Counted from the stretch's first letter, positions 25,675 to 34,567 are shown. The stretch is 53,141 nucleotides of DNA from an uncultured Mollicutes bacterium (GCA_900539595.1 UQCQ01000013.1:1-53141); one strand, 5' to 3'. Numbers and translations are program-made. The notes: generated from the letters alone by a model not told the origin.

Positions 25675-27099
25675 TTAATTGCGGGTTTGGTTCACGCAGT
25701 TCGCCATCGCGTCACTGAGCGCCTTCTCCACGGATTTGCTGCCGATTAAGACAGAGGAGAGAGCTTTGCCGACCTCGGTTCTAGCCAAAGCAGACCCAAG
25801 GAAAACGGGGCTCGTGAAATAATCTTCCAACATAGTGGAACTGAGTTTCGCCACTTCCGCGAGCAAATCGCCTTCCACGGCATCTTCGATGTAATCCTTA
25901 TAAGCGTCCGTGTCGTAAGAGCTATAACGAACCGGTTGATAGCCGGTAGATAAGCCATAGACAACGGTATTCGTGGAATTCGTGACGAATCGATAGAACT
26001 TCCAAGCGGCGCGGCGTTCTTCTTCCGTGGAACGGTTATAGAAGCAAACTGAGGGTCCCTGGGAAATGACTGCCGGGTGATCGACGTCTATCGAAGGGGG
26101 AGCCACAACGCCGACTTCAAAGTCGTTGGTCGAGTTATAGGTCGTTCCCCCGGTGGAACCGATGGACATGAAGATTTCACCAGCGGTAAAACGGGAGGAG
26201 GTATAGGTGGCGTTCGCCGAGGTTCCCTTCGTTTTGAAATAGCCAAGGTCATAATAGCCCTTGAGCATATTGAGCATGCTCTTGATGCCGTCATTATCGA
26301 AAACGAAGTGAGATTCGGAAGCAGGGTCGTTCGTCGTGTAGTCGTAACCCATTTGCTGAGCCATTGAGATGAAAAGGTTCGAATCGGAGTCGTATCCTAA
26401 CGGGAAATAGACATATTCGTCCCCCTTCTTTTCGGGATATGCCGCACGGATTTCCGCGCAAAGGTCCCACATTTCCGCCCAAGTGGTCGGAACCGTCCAA
26501 CCATTCTGGTCAAACACGGTTTTGTTGTAGAAGAGAGCTTCGGTGGATTTAGCAAACGGAAGGCTATAGACGCCGGATTTAGTGTATTCGCAGCCTTCGT
26601 CCCAAAAGGTTTTAACAAAATCGGCCTTGCCAACGCGGACTTCGCCAGCCGCGTTCACGGATTTGCCGTCTTCTTCTTTGAAACCCAATTCGGCATCATC
26701 GATATAGGAAGACATGTCGACGACACAATTGCGGTCCAAATATTCCGCGACGTTGTCCGGATAGCAGAATGACATCGTGGGAAGATTTCCGGTCGCCACG
26801 TTGTTTAAGATCAAATTTTGAAGTTCATCATAGCCTCCAGCAGCAGACAAATCGTCAATGACGATATTCGGGTTCTGCTGTTGGAATGCCTTAATCATGC
26901 CGCGGAGCAAGTCTTGATTGACCTTGCCCATGGTATGCCAGAACTTCACATGAGTTTTGCCATCGCTTGGCACCGAGCCGCTGGTATCGTCCACCTTGTC
27001 GGAGGAAGAACCCGGTTTTTCGGGCGTTCCTCCGCAAGCGGAAAGAGCAGCTAAGCAACCACATGCAAGAAGTACGATGGATGGCTTCTTTTTGTTCAT
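25675..27099 (-). CDS. ABC transporter substrate-binding lipoprotein (extracellular solute-binding family 1)
   Basis: 474 residues with lipobox (LSAC, cysteine 22). The mature part has the features of carbohydrate-type family 1 binding proteins: KFWHTMGKVNQD near the N-terminus, ATGNLPTMSFCYPDNVAEYLD, YSLPFAKSTEALFYNKTVFD and the C-terminal ISQGPSVCFYN region. It is clearly paralogous to the next upstream gene (27142-28599), sharing long stretches such as FWHTMGK, GNLPTM, SLPF-KSTE-LFYNKTVFD. It delivers ligand to the permeases at 28787-30944. The ligand is unknown; a nuclease gene directly downstream suggests oligonucleotides, nucleotides or nucleosides rather than sugar. ATG at 27099 chosen; ORF opens two codons earlier. 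Confidence 0.93.
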   Translation of the reverse strand: MNKKKPSIVLLACGCLAALSACGGTPEKPGSSSDKVDDTSGSVPSDGKTHVKFWHTMGKVNQDLLRGMIKAFQQQNPNIVIDDLSAAGGYDELQNLILNNVATGNLPTMSFCYPDNVAEYLDRNCVVDMSSYIDDAELGFKEEDGKSVNAAGEVRVGKADFVKTFWDEGCEYTKSGVYSLPFAKSTEALFYNKTVFDQNGWTVPTTWAEMWDLCAEIRAAYPEKKGDEYVYFPLGYDSDSNLFISMAQQMGYDYTTNDPASESHFVFDNDGIKSMLNMLKGYYDLGYFKTKGTSANATYTSSRFTAGEIFMSIGSTGGTTYNSTNDFEVGVVAPPSIDVDHPAVISQGPSVCFYNRSTEEERRAAWKFYRFVTNSTNTVVYGLSTGYQPVRYSSYDTDAYKDYIEDAVEGDLLAEVAKLSSTMLEDYFTSPVFLGSALARTEVGKALSSVLIGSKSVEKALSDAMANCVNQTRN

Positions 27100-27141
27100 A
27101 TGCAATTTCCTTTTCGTATCGAATCGAATGAAGAGATTGGC

Positions 27142-28599
27142 TTATTCAGCAAACAAGCAATCAGACATGGCTTGGTCGAAGGCTTGGTCGACCGTTTTGG
27201 TTCCAAGAAGGACCGAGGAGAGAAGTCCGTCCATGCTCGAGCGAGCTTGGCTGGAGCCTTTGAAGGCCGGGGAAGTGAATTGCGCTTCCGCGTATCCGCT
27301 TTCTTCGCTGCCGACATAGGAGAACATGTCTTGGATGAGGGCGTTTTTGCCAACCGCAGTGTCCTTCGCGTCTTCGAAAATCGGATCGGAGAAGGAAGAA
27401 TTACGAACCGGATTATAACCAGTATCGGAACCAAATAAGGCCGAGTTCTTGGTGTTGGTCGCGAATTTGTAGAAGAGCCAAGCGGCGGTGCGCTGGGCTT
27501 TCGTCGTGCCTTTCTTGAAGAAGGTGATGGACGGCCCTTGGGAGATGACCGCCTTGTTGGTCTTGTCGTATTGGGGAATGCCCGTAACGCCGGTTTCGAA
27601 GTCCGCGGTGTAGCAATAGCCGGTTCCGCCGGTGGAGGAAACGCTCATCAAAATGGATTGCGCCGTGAATTGGGTGCTGGTATACGCGTTGTTCGCGGAA
27701 GTTCCTTTTGTCAAGAAATATTTCTTGTCGTAGTACTCCTTCAATTTGGTGACGAGGTCCTTGTTGGCTTGAGTCGAGAAATGGAAGTGGCTATTTTCGG
27801 CGCCAGAACGTTGCGAGGTGGTATACGGAAGTCCTCTTTGGATGAAACTCGTGATTAAGAGGTTCGCATCGCTATCCCAGCCAAGGCAGGTGTATTTGTC
27901 GTCTTTATAGGTATTGTCGGATTTGATCGTTTCGCAAAGTTCCCAGAGTTCATCCCAGGTTTCAGGAACGGTCCAGCCTTTCGCATCGAAAACCGTTTTA
28001 TTGTAGAAAAGAACTTCGGTGGATTTGGAGAAGGGGAGGGAATACATTCCTTCGACGGCATATTTGCTTCCGGCTTTCCAGTAACCAGCGGACATATCTT
28101 CGACGCCCAAATCGCCTAAATCATAACCTTTGGGATTGTGACCAAGGCCATAAACCGGATCGTTGATATAAGAAGTCATATCCAAGGATGCGTTGTGATC
28201 AACATAACCAGCGACGTGGTCTTCGTAGGCATAAGCCATGGTCGGCAAATTACCGGTAGAGATGTTGTTGTTGATAATTTCGTTTAATTTGTCGTAATCA
28301 CCCTGCTGGGTGTTCGTAACCTTGATGTTTGGATAAATTTTGTTAAAAGCGGTGATGATTTGATCCAAGATCGGTTGGCCCGTGGTTTTGCCCATCGTGT
28401 GCCAGAAGGTGATTTCAACCGGCTTTTTCGGGTCGAACTCTTCGTCCATGTCCGGGGTAACGGGGGTGGTTGCGGAAGTTGCAGAATCCTTGGAGTTGTC
28501 CGGATTCGGTTTCGATGAATCGTTGGACCTGCCTCCGCATGCTGTCATAAGAGTCATGGAAGCAAGCCCGAAGATGAGAGTCATCTTTTTGTTTAGCAT
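27142..28599 (-). CDS. ABC transporter substrate-binding lipoprotein (extracellular solute-binding family 1)
   Basis: 485 residues with lipobox (MTAC, cysteine 21). Same family and layout as the downstream gene, about half identical by eye in the N-terminal lobe: EITFWHTMGK, STGNLPTMAYAYEDHVAGYVD, YSLPFSKSTEVLFYNKTVFD, VISQGPSITFF. ATG at 28599 is preceded by GAGGAG. It heads the lipoprotein operon (binding protein, binding protein, nuclease, OB lipoprotein) and is separated from the permease operon by a strong terminator, so binding proteins can be made in excess. A TACAAT about 45 bases upstream is the only promoter-like element I see. Confidence 0.93.
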   Translation of the reverse strand: MLNKKMTLIFGLASMTLMTACGGRSNDSSKPNPDNSKDSATSATTPVTPDMDEEFDPKKPVEITFWHTMGKTTGQPILDQIITAFNKIYPNIKVTNTQQGDYDKLNEIINNNISTGNLPTMAYAYEDHVAGYVDHNASLDMTSYINDPVYGLGHNPKGYDLGDLGVEDMSAGYWKAGSKYAVEGMYSLPFSKSTEVLFYNKTVFDAKGWTVPETWDELWELCETIKSDNTYKDDKYTCLGWDSDANLLITSFIQRGLPYTTSQRSGAENSHFHFSTQANKDLVTKLKEYYDKKYFLTKGTSANNAYTSTQFTAQSILMSVSSTGGTGYCYTADFETGVTGIPQYDKTNKAVISQGPSITFFKKGTTKAQRTAAWLFYKFATNTKNSALFGSDTGYNPVRNSSFSDPIFEDAKDTAVGKNALIQDMFSYVGSEESGYAEAQFTSPAFKGSSQARSSMDGLLSSVLLGTKTVDQAFDQAMSDCLFAE

Positions 28600-28685
28600 A
28601 ATTTCTCCTCTATAAAATGCAGTCAAATTGCTTTGACATTCTATTGTATTATGTTCCGCCAAAAAAGAACACTGCAATTTAAAGT

Positions 28686-28699
28686 CTACATTTATGTAG
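28686..28699. promoter_or_regulatory. Inverted repeat CTACAT-TT-ATGTAG upstream of the binding-protein operon
   Basis: A 6-bp inverted repeat with a 2-base centre, 87 bases upstream of the start codon at 28599 and just upstream of the promoter region. Possible operator; nothing else supports it. Confidence 0.25.
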
Positions 28700-28752
28700 G
28701 GGTTTAAAAATTTACGAATATTTTACAGCCAAATCTTTTCTGTTTAGGCATG

Positions 28753-28777
28753 AAAAAAGGAGCTCGTTACGAGCCCC
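28753..28777 (-). terminator. Terminator of the module 1 permease operon
   Basis: On the minus strand GGGGCTCG TAA CGAGCTCC (one G-T pair) followed by TTTTTTC, about 10 bases after the permease stop codon. Confidence 0.9.
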
Positions 28778-28786
28778 AAATTTCGC

Positions 28787-29857
28787 CTAGCCTTTAATAC
28801 CGGCACGGCCAACGCCATGCATGATGTATTTACGGAAGAAGATGAAGAGTAACAACAACGGAACGGTGACAAGAATCGTCGCAGCCATTTGAATGCCATA
28901 TTGGGGGTCGCCGTTGCTGGAAGTGAAGGAGGAACGCAACGCGTTCGTCACTAAGCGCCAGCTGGGGTCCGCTGTGGTAACGAGGTTCGGCCACACATAG
29001 GAGTTCCATGCGCCCATTAGTTTCAAAATAAAGATGGAAATAAGGGTCGGCATCGCAAGCGGAACCATGACTTTCCAAAGATATTGCCAATCGCTCTTGC
29101 CGTCGACTTTCGCAGCCAAATAGAGTTCGTTCGGAATCTGTTTGAAGTTCTGACGAAGCAAATAAATGTAGAAGACCGCAATCCAGAACGGGATGATCAT
29201 GGCCCCGAAAACGGAATCCTTGTAGGTCAACCAGCCTTCAACTTTGCCAACGCCAAATTCGTACCAAGGCAAGCGAGAAACGGTGATGTAGTTGGTAATA
29301 ACCATCATTTCTCCCGGAATCATCATGGTGGCAAGCAAAATGGCGAACAACGTATCTTTGCCACGGAAATTAAGACGAGCAAAAGCAAATGCCGCAAAAA
29401 TCGTGGTGATTAAGGTGCCCAAGGTGGAAAGGATACCAACCACCAAGGTGTTTCCCACGTAAGTGCCAAAATCAAAGGAATTGAAAACGGTAATGTAGTT
29501 GCTCCACAAAACGTTTGTGGGGAAGAACGTTTGGTGCAAAGAGCGAATTTCCGTCGTGCTCTTCAACGAGGTGATGATCATCCAGTAGAACGGGAAGAGA
29601 ACGATGAGGCTCATGAAAATCAAAAAGGCATAAACCACCACAAGGCTCATAATGCGAGCCACTTTTTGGGCTTTTTCGAGTTGTTCGGCATTCTTGGATT
29701 TGGCCTTAATCACCAAATGCATTTTAGAGGTGTCGATCGCCTGGTATTTGGGGGATGCTTCGCGCTCTTTTTGTTTTTCGGCTTTCCCCTTCATCTTGAA
29801 AAGTTTCTGGAAGAAATTGCGGTCATCGTAAGTGTTGATTTGATGTTCTTGTGCCAT
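28787..29857 (-). CDS. ABC transporter permease, UgpE/MalG type (module 1)
   Basis: 356 residues. A hydrophilic cytoplasmic N-terminus of about 75 residues, unusually long, precedes six membrane helices. The EAA loop that docks on the ATPase is at about 250-270 (ELYLAAKVDGKSDWQYLWKV, followed by VPLAMP). The C-terminus RKYIMHGVGRAGIKG is typical. It forms a heterodimeric channel with the permease at 29859-30944; the two genes are one base apart. Very similar to the module 2 permease at 45783-46784 (LLRQNFKQIP-ELYLAAKVDGKSDW in both). Confidence 0.95.
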   Translation of the reverse strand: MAQEHQINTYDDRNFFQKLFKMKGKAEKQKEREASPKYQAIDTSKMHLVIKAKSKNAEQLEKAQKVARIMSLVVVYAFLIFMSLIVLFPFYWMIITSLKSTTEIRSLHQTFFPTNVLWSNYITVFNSFDFGTYVGNTLVVGILSTLGTLITTIFAAFAFARLNFRGKDTLFAILLATMMIPGEMMVITNYITVSRLPWYEFGVGKVEGWLTYKDSVFGAMIIPFWIAVFYIYLLRQNFKQIPNELYLAAKVDGKSDWQYLWKVMVPLAMPTLISIFILKLMGAWNSYVWPNLVTTADPSWRLVTNALRSSFTSSNGDPQYGIQMAATILVTVPLLLLFIFFRKYIMHGVGRAGIKG

Positions 29858-29858
29858 A

Positions 29859-30944
29859 TTAGTAATGAACCCTCGTCTTCGAAACTTTGAATTGAATAGC
29901 CGTGAAGAGCAAAATCACCAAGAACAGCAAGACCGCAGCTGCCGCTCCGTATTGGACATTGCCTTTGACCATGTCATAAATGTAGTAAACAACCGTGTAC
30001 ATGTTGTTGGTGCCGCCACCATCGGTAGAAGATTTGCCAAGCAAACCAACAACGGAGGTGTATTCTTTGAAGCTTCCAATAAAGGAAGTGATCATGATAT
30101 AGAGGATTTGCGGGGAAAGAAGAGGAACCGTGACGTTCATCATGGTTTTGAATTTACCCGCGGAGTCGATTTTGGCAGCATCGTAATACTGCTTATCGAT
30201 GTTTTGCAAGCCGGAGAGGAAAATCAAAATCTTAAACGGCAAGCTGTGCCAAACGATGTAGATGCAAAGGGCGATCATGGCGCGCCATTGCGGGGCGCCT
30301 TGGTCAATCCACTTCGTATTTCCGAGGTGGAAGATGAAGTTGATGATACCTTGATAGTCGAACAAAACAGCGAAGACCATACCAACGGCGATCGCGTTAG
30401 TGACGTAAGGAATGAAAAAAATCGTCTGGAAAAGCTTTTTAAACGCCGGAATCGAATTGAGACCGATGGCAATTAACAAAGCGATAATAATCGAAATTGG
30501 GACGGTGATGAAGGTGATGATCATCGTGTTTGGGAACGCGTATTTGATAACGTCCATCGTGAAATAGACGGATTTCACCGCGCCCGTCGGGTCAACATAG
30601 GTTCCCTTGACTCCACCCGAAGTGAAATCGGTGCAGGCCCAGCGATAAACCATTTCGCCACCCGTAGTTTTGCCAACAAGTCCGAGGACAACGCCGAAAT
30701 TTTCCAACGTGAACCCTTTGTTGGTCTGGGTAACGTAGTCATAGTCTTTCAAGAAGGCGATGACAATCGTGTTAATAAGAGGATAAAAGGTGAAGACCGC
30801 CATCAAAATAAGGGTCGGGGCCAAATAAAGCCAGGCTTTCCAGTTGTTCTTCTCGCCCGCGTCGGCGGAGGTCCGCTCTTTGACGCGTCCGAAAAGAGGC
30901 TTCCGGGCCTTCTTCTTGTCGTTCGTGATTTTGGAGACTGCCAT
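29859..30944 (-). CDS. ABC transporter permease, UgpA/MalF type (module 1)
   Basis: 361 residues with about six membrane helices after a basic N-terminus. The block NNWKAWLYLAPTLILMAVF starts the first helix and recurs in module 2 (44830-45786). The EAA loop is YYDAAKIDSAGKFKTMMNVTVPLLSP. Partner of the UgpE-type permease downstream and of the ATPase 11 bases upstream. The large loop between the first helices (about 80-125), which contains a GGEMVYRW segment, differs from module 2 and may shape ligand entry. Confidence 0.95.
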   Translation of the reverse strand: MAVSKITNDKKKARKPLFGRVKERTSADAGEKNNWKAWLYLAPTLILMAVFTFYPLINTIVIAFLKDYDYVTQTNKGFTLENFGVVLGLVGKTTGGEMVYRWACTDFTSGGVKGTYVDPTGAVKSVYFTMDVIKYAFPNTMIITFITVPISIIIALLIAIGLNSIPAFKKLFQTIFFIPYVTNAIAVGMVFAVLFDYQGIINFIFHLGNTKWIDQGAPQWRAMIALCIYIVWHSLPFKILIFLSGLQNIDKQYYDAAKIDSAGKFKTMMNVTVPLLSPQILYIMITSFIGSFKEYTSVVGLLGKSSTDGGGTNNMYTVVYYIYDMVKGNVQYGAAAAVLLFLVILLFTAIQFKVSKTRVHY

Positions 30945-30955
30945 AATCGAAGGCC

Positions 30956-32149
30956 TTAAATGAGGCGGGGTTCCCCTTCCTCAAGAGAGAAGGCGAAGCA
31001 CTTATGAGGTTTGACTTCGCAGGCAACATCGCCAACCTGAACTTTCGTAAAGGCGTCGATGATGAATTTGGTGTCGCTGAGACGATATTCTTGGTCGCAG
31101 TTCAGCATGATGTCGCGGCCCATCGTCAAAATGCGCTCAACTTTGAAGTGGAAATTGTTGTTCGCCTTCTCGTCGATGATGATACCCTCGGGGCGGATTC
31201 CAACCGTGACTTCTTGATCCGAAAGATCGCGGCCAAGTTTCTTGGCTTCTTCTAATTCCTGAGCAGTAATTTCGCGGACCATGTCGTCGCCGATATAGAC
31301 TTTGTGATCTTGAATACGGCCTTTGAAGAGGTTGATCGGCGGAGTTCCAAGGAAGTTCGCGACGAATTTGTTGCAGGGATTGTTATAAACTTCCTGCGGA
31401 ACGCCTTCTTGCTGTTTCACGCCGAGCTTCATAACGACGATCTTGTCGGAAATCGACATAGCTTCTTCTTGGTCGTGGGTAACGAAAATCGTGGTGATTC
31501 CGGTGTTTTGTTGAATGCGGCGAATTTCTTCGCGGGTCTGTAAGCGCAAACGAGCATCCAAGTTGGATAAAGGCTCGTCTAAAAGTAAGACCTTGGGCTT
31601 TTTAACAAGGGCACGGGCGATAGCGACACGCTGTTGCTGACCGCCTGACAATTGGTTCGGTTTGCGTTCCAAATATTGTTCAATTTGGACAATTTTGGCA
31701 GTTTCACGAACGATTTTATCGATTTCGTCTTTGCTTAATTTGCGGCGTTTAATTTCCGGCTTGCCTTCCATGTCCAATAGTGGTTCGCCATTTTCGTCTA
31801 AAACGGGTTCTTCAATGCGAAGGTTGGTTAAAGGGAAAGCGACATTCTTGTAAACCGTCATGTGCGGATAAAGGGCGTAGTTTTGGAAAACAAGTCCGAT
31901 CCCGCGCTTTTCCGGTTCCAAATCCGTGACATCCTCGTCACCGAACCAGATTTCACCATCCGAAGGCTCGAGTAGACCCGAAACCATATAAAGGGTCGTG
32001 GATTTGCCGCACCCAGAGGGGCCTAGCAAACCAACGAGTTGTCCGTCCGGGACCGTAATATTAAAATCCTCGACCGCGTGAGTATCCGGGATACCTTTTT
32101 TTGGATTGCCCGGGAAAATCTTGGTCAAATTCTTGAGCCTTATTTCCAT
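30956..32149 (-). CDS. ABC transporter ATPase, UgpC/MsmK type (module 1)
   Basis: 397 residues. Walker A GPSGCGKST (43-51), Q-loop Q89 (FQNYALYPHMTVY), signature LSGGQQQR (167-174), Walker B VLLLDEP (187-193) and H-loop H225, followed by the C-terminal OB/TOBE regulatory region of the MalK/MsmK subfamily (GTPPINLF, VGIRPEG). An acidic insert of about 25 residues lies between the Q-loop helix and the signature (about 113-138); the module 2 counterpart has a far larger insert at the same place. ATG at 32149 with AGGAG upstream. Powers import through the permeases downstream. Confidence 0.96.
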   Translation of the reverse strand: MEIRLKNLTKIFPGNPKKGIPDTHAVEDFNITVPDGQLVGLLGPSGCGKSTTLYMVSGLLEPSDGEIWFGDEDVTDLEPEKRGIGLVFQNYALYPHMTVYKNVAFPLTNLRIEEPVLDENGEPLLDMEGKPEIKRRKLSKDEIDKIVRETAKIVQIEQYLERKPNQLSGGQQQRVAIARALVKKPKVLLLDEPLSNLDARLRLQTREEIRRIQQNTGITTIFVTHDQEEAMSISDKIVVMKLGVKQQEGVPQEVYNNPCNKFVANFLGTPPINLFKGRIQDHKVYIGDDMVREITAQELEEAKKLGRDLSDQEVTVGIRPEGIIIDEKANNNFHFKVERILTMGRDIMLNCDQEYRLSDTKFIIDAFTKVQVGDVACEVKPHKCFAFSLEEGEPRLI

Positions 32150-32181
32150 CCGACTTGCTCCTGTTCGTTCATCGTACCGCA

Positions 32182-32210
32182 ATTATAGTGGCTTCCAACT
32201 TTTTGCTCAA
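32182..32210 (-). promoter_or_regulatory. Promoter of the module 1 ATPase-permease genes
   Basis: On the minus strand TTGAGC (32205-32210), 17 bases, TATAAT (32182-32187), with about 26 nt of leader and AGGAG before the ATG at 32149. Lies between the RDD gene and the ATPase, as a -10 box does in module 2. Confidence 0.7.
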
Positions 32211-32229
32211 TAGAGGATAAGCCCGAAAA

Positions 32230-33306
32230 CTAGCCGTTTTTGTCGTTGTCCTGCTCTTGTTTTGAGGTTTTGTCAAAGAAGTGATCACCATACCAAGAAG
32301 AAAGGAAGGGACGAGACTCGGTCGATTCGGCTTGTTCTTGCATTTGAAGGTATTCTTCCTTGGAACGGTAAACGCTGCGATCGCTGGTATCTACCATATA
32401 GAGGCCCGTCATGTAATCATGCAAGGGTTGCCCATCTTTTCTTAGTATCGCCATCGTGAAACTTACAAATAACGGCACAGCAAAAGTCACCATCGAAAGC
32501 AGTGTTTCCACCACAAGCATCCACAAAAAGCGGAACAAAAAACTTCGGAACCGTGGAGAAACGGCATACCCGTCGAGCAAAGCCAAATGGAAAATGGCCA
32601 TGCCAAACGTTCGCCACCCGCGACGGAAAAAAATCAAAGGCACCAGGAACTCAAATACCAACATGGAAATTGCTAAGCTAGATGGAATTAAAAGCAAATT
32701 GATGGTCTTGGACAATTTTTTAGAAGCGTTCACGAAAATTTCGCTTCGATTCAGGTATTCGATCGCCGAGATAATGGCTTGGTCGTAGAACCCCATCAAC
32801 GTCGCGTCGTCCACAATGGCTTGGGGGTTTTGATGGCTATCCAGAGCAAAATAAGGCGAACCGTCGCTTTGCTTAATCGAATTCTCACCAACTTTTTCGG
32901 CGTTATATAGCTTTAAGCCTTCCCCTTCTTCAAATAAATGAAGGGGGTCTACGGTATAAAAAGTAGAAAGGCGACTCTCGCAAAACGAAACCTGCTCTTC
33001 CGGTTTACCCTTAAACGTTCCTTTCGCATAAGTAACGATTTGAACCAAGTTGTCTTCCGTTTCCTCGTAAGTAAATAAGCCCGATTTTTTAGAGACCGTG
33101 ACATAAGTATCAAAAGCATTCCGATAGGAGGAGCTATTTTCCACGGCGAATCGAAGGCCCGCAAAAGCGCCCAAAGCTAAAACCATCATGCACATCAAAT
33201 CAAACAAAAAGGCAATGGCTCTTTTTGGCAAAGGGGCCTTAAAGTACTCGAGTTCGATACCCTGTCCCACTTCTTTTTTATTTTCCACCACTACTTCACT
33301 GCTCAT
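32230..33306 (-). CDS. RDD-like membrane protein B (module 1)
   Basis: 358 residues. The first membrane helix follows LPKRAIAFLFDLM, resembling the RDD-family start (R-x-x-A-x-x-x-D). A large hydrophilic, probably extracellular region (about 60-190) and then a C-terminal bundle follow. The C-terminal half aligns well with the protein at 42383-43309 in module 2: LLDGYAVSPR against YVDRTGLSPR, MAILRKDGQPL against MVVLRKDRQGL, MTGLYMVD against LFGLYPVS. Function unknown; conserved position next to the ABC genes suggests a transport accessory or regulator. ATG at 33306 lies within the end of the previous gene (11-base overlap). Confidence 0.8.
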   Translation of the reverse strand: MSSEVVVENKKEVGQGIELEYFKAPLPKRAIAFLFDLMCMMVLALGAFAGLRFAVENSSSYRNAFDTYVTVSKKSGLFTYEETEDNLVQIVTYAKGTFKGKPEEQVSFCESRLSTFYTVDPLHLFEEGEGLKLYNAEKVGENSIKQSDGSPYFALDSHQNPQAIVDDATLMGFYDQAIISAIEYLNRSEIFVNASKKLSKTINLLLIPSSLAISMLVFEFLVPLIFFRRGWRTFGMAIFHLALLDGYAVSPRFRSFLFRFLWMLVVETLLSMVTFAVPLFVSFTMAILRKDGQPLHDYMTGLYMVDTSDRSVYRSKEEYLQMQEQAESTESRPFLSSWYGDHFFDKTSKQEQDNDKNG

Positions 33307-34441
33307 TTTGTTTCGCCCTCTCCGCTTCGATCTTCGCACGCTCAGCCCCAATCAGGGCCACGTCGTTAGTGAAAACCGTCGTATGCGACAAAATCTCGGA
33401 CAAAGAGGCCCCGTCTTGACGGATAATCATGAATCCAGTGGAAATCATGCCGAAAATTCCACCAAACGCTAAAAACAAAGATAGCCGCAACGCTGTCATT
33501 CCAAACAAAGCGAAGGGAAGCATAAAACCATCGAGTCCATAGACAAAGAAGGTGGCGAATGGAATGCCAAAGGACCCAATCAAGAAACTCACGGTCCCCC
33601 GCAAAAAGATTTGCGACCATTTTAAAGGTTCCCCTTCTTCTCCAAGCGGTTCTAGGTGCATTACCCGCTTTCCTACAGCACGTCCTGTCTTGCCAATGCA
33701 GGGAATGAGGAAATAAAAGACCCCTCCAGCAAGGATGTAACTGAAAATCGCGCCTAGACCCAGCATCAAATAATGTTTCGTCGCGGCATTCGTATACGCC
33801 TTCAAATAATTGCTATAGGGAGTGGATTGAGCAAATTCCGCCCAAGCGACTTGGTATTTTTTAGAATAAAACTCCTTCACGGTTCGCGCCGCATTCACCA
33901 CATCGGCATTCGCTCTCTCCCCCTCTACGTAATCCTTGAGAAAGATGCGCAAAGAGGAGGAAAGCACGGCGACACGCCCTTCTCCGCTGGATTCAAAGAT
34001 ACAGCCTTCTTGACCCAGTTCCAAAATTTCGGCGTTATAACGTTCCACGCTATAAAAAGGCTTTTGAGGACTTTCATACTCGCAATAATAACGGTAGAAC
34101 GAATCCGTTGGTTCGTTGGTTCCATCGTAAGCGTATACGCGCTCTACATAAGTTTCCGCTAACTTTTCGTCGCTATAGATGCCATTTTCCTCGTCTTGAA
34201 TCCGAAGGCCTGAACGCTGAGATTCTTCATTTAATAACGCAATCTGCTCTGACGCCGCACGCCCCAAGGGGGAATGGTCAATTCCTAAGGCGACCAGGGC
34301 ATAAACCATCATTTCCAAAACCAGCATCAAAAAGAAGTCGGCGAGCTCCGCTAAGACTCTTTTTCCCTTCTTTCCCGGCACCAAAATAATCGAATTTTCT
34401 TCTTCGGGAGCTAAAGTTGAAGGCATACCGTTCGAATTCAC
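33296..34441 (-). CDS. RDD-like membrane protein A (module 1)
   Basis: 381 residues. One N-terminal membrane helix after GKKGKRVLAELADFF, an extracytoplasmic region of about 170 residues, and four further helices with an intervening basic loop (GKTGRAVGKRVMHLEP) typical of RDD proteins; a cytoplasmic Glu/Lys/Ala-rich tail ends it. Same place and layout as 41275-42420 in module 2. GTG start at 34441 without ribosome-binding site; a TAAACT box 7 bases upstream suggests a leaderless transcript. An ATG at 34426 is an alternative start. Confidence 0.78.
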   Translation of the reverse strand: MNSNGMPSTLAPEEENSIILVPGKKGKRVLAELADFFLMLVLEMMVYALVALGIDHSPLGRAASEQIALLNEESQRSGLRIQDEENGIYSDEKLAETYVERVYAYDGTNEPTDSFYRYYCEYESPQKPFYSVERYNAEILELGQEGCIFESSGEGRVAVLSSSLRIFLKDYVEGERANADVVNAARTVKEFYSKKYQVAWAEFAQSTPYSNYLKAYTNAATKHYLMLGLGAIFSYILAGGVFYFLIPCIGKTGRAVGKRVMHLEPLGEEGEPLKWSQIFLRGTVSFLIGSFGIPFATFFVYGLDGFMLPFALFGMTALRLSLFLAFGGIFGMISTGFMIIRQDGASLSEILSHTTVFTNDVALIGAERAKIEAERAKQNEQ

Positions 34442-34448
34442 AGGCTTA

Positions 34449-34476
34449 AGTTTACGTTTTTTTGTCTTTTGGACAA
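34449..34476 (-). promoter_or_regulatory. Possible leaderless promoter of the module 1 RDD pair
   Basis: On the minus strand TTGTCC (34471-34476), 16 bases, TAAACT (34449-34454), then 7 bases to the GTG at 34441. Weaker boxes than the other leaderless candidates. Confidence 0.4.
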
Positions 34477-34503
34477 GGAGGACGCAATTTATAACGCACG
34501 TTC

Positions 34504-34532
34504 TTCGACCCTTTTTCGATGCGTGTTACAAT
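34504..34532 (+). promoter_or_regulatory. Promoter of the AraC-family gene
   Basis: TTCGAC (34504-34509), 17 bases, TACAAT (34527-34532), followed by a leader with AGGAGG before the ATG at 34568. Divergent from the module 1 promoter, with only about 30 bases between the two. Confidence 0.5.
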
Positions 34533-34567
34533 AGCAAAGTTCTATTCCAAACGAGGAGGGCACCGCT

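Noticed and set aside
25675..32149. Firm assignment as maltose or glycerol-phosphate transporter
   Set aside because: Subfamily resemblance does not set the ligand; the nuclease context argues against taking it at face value.
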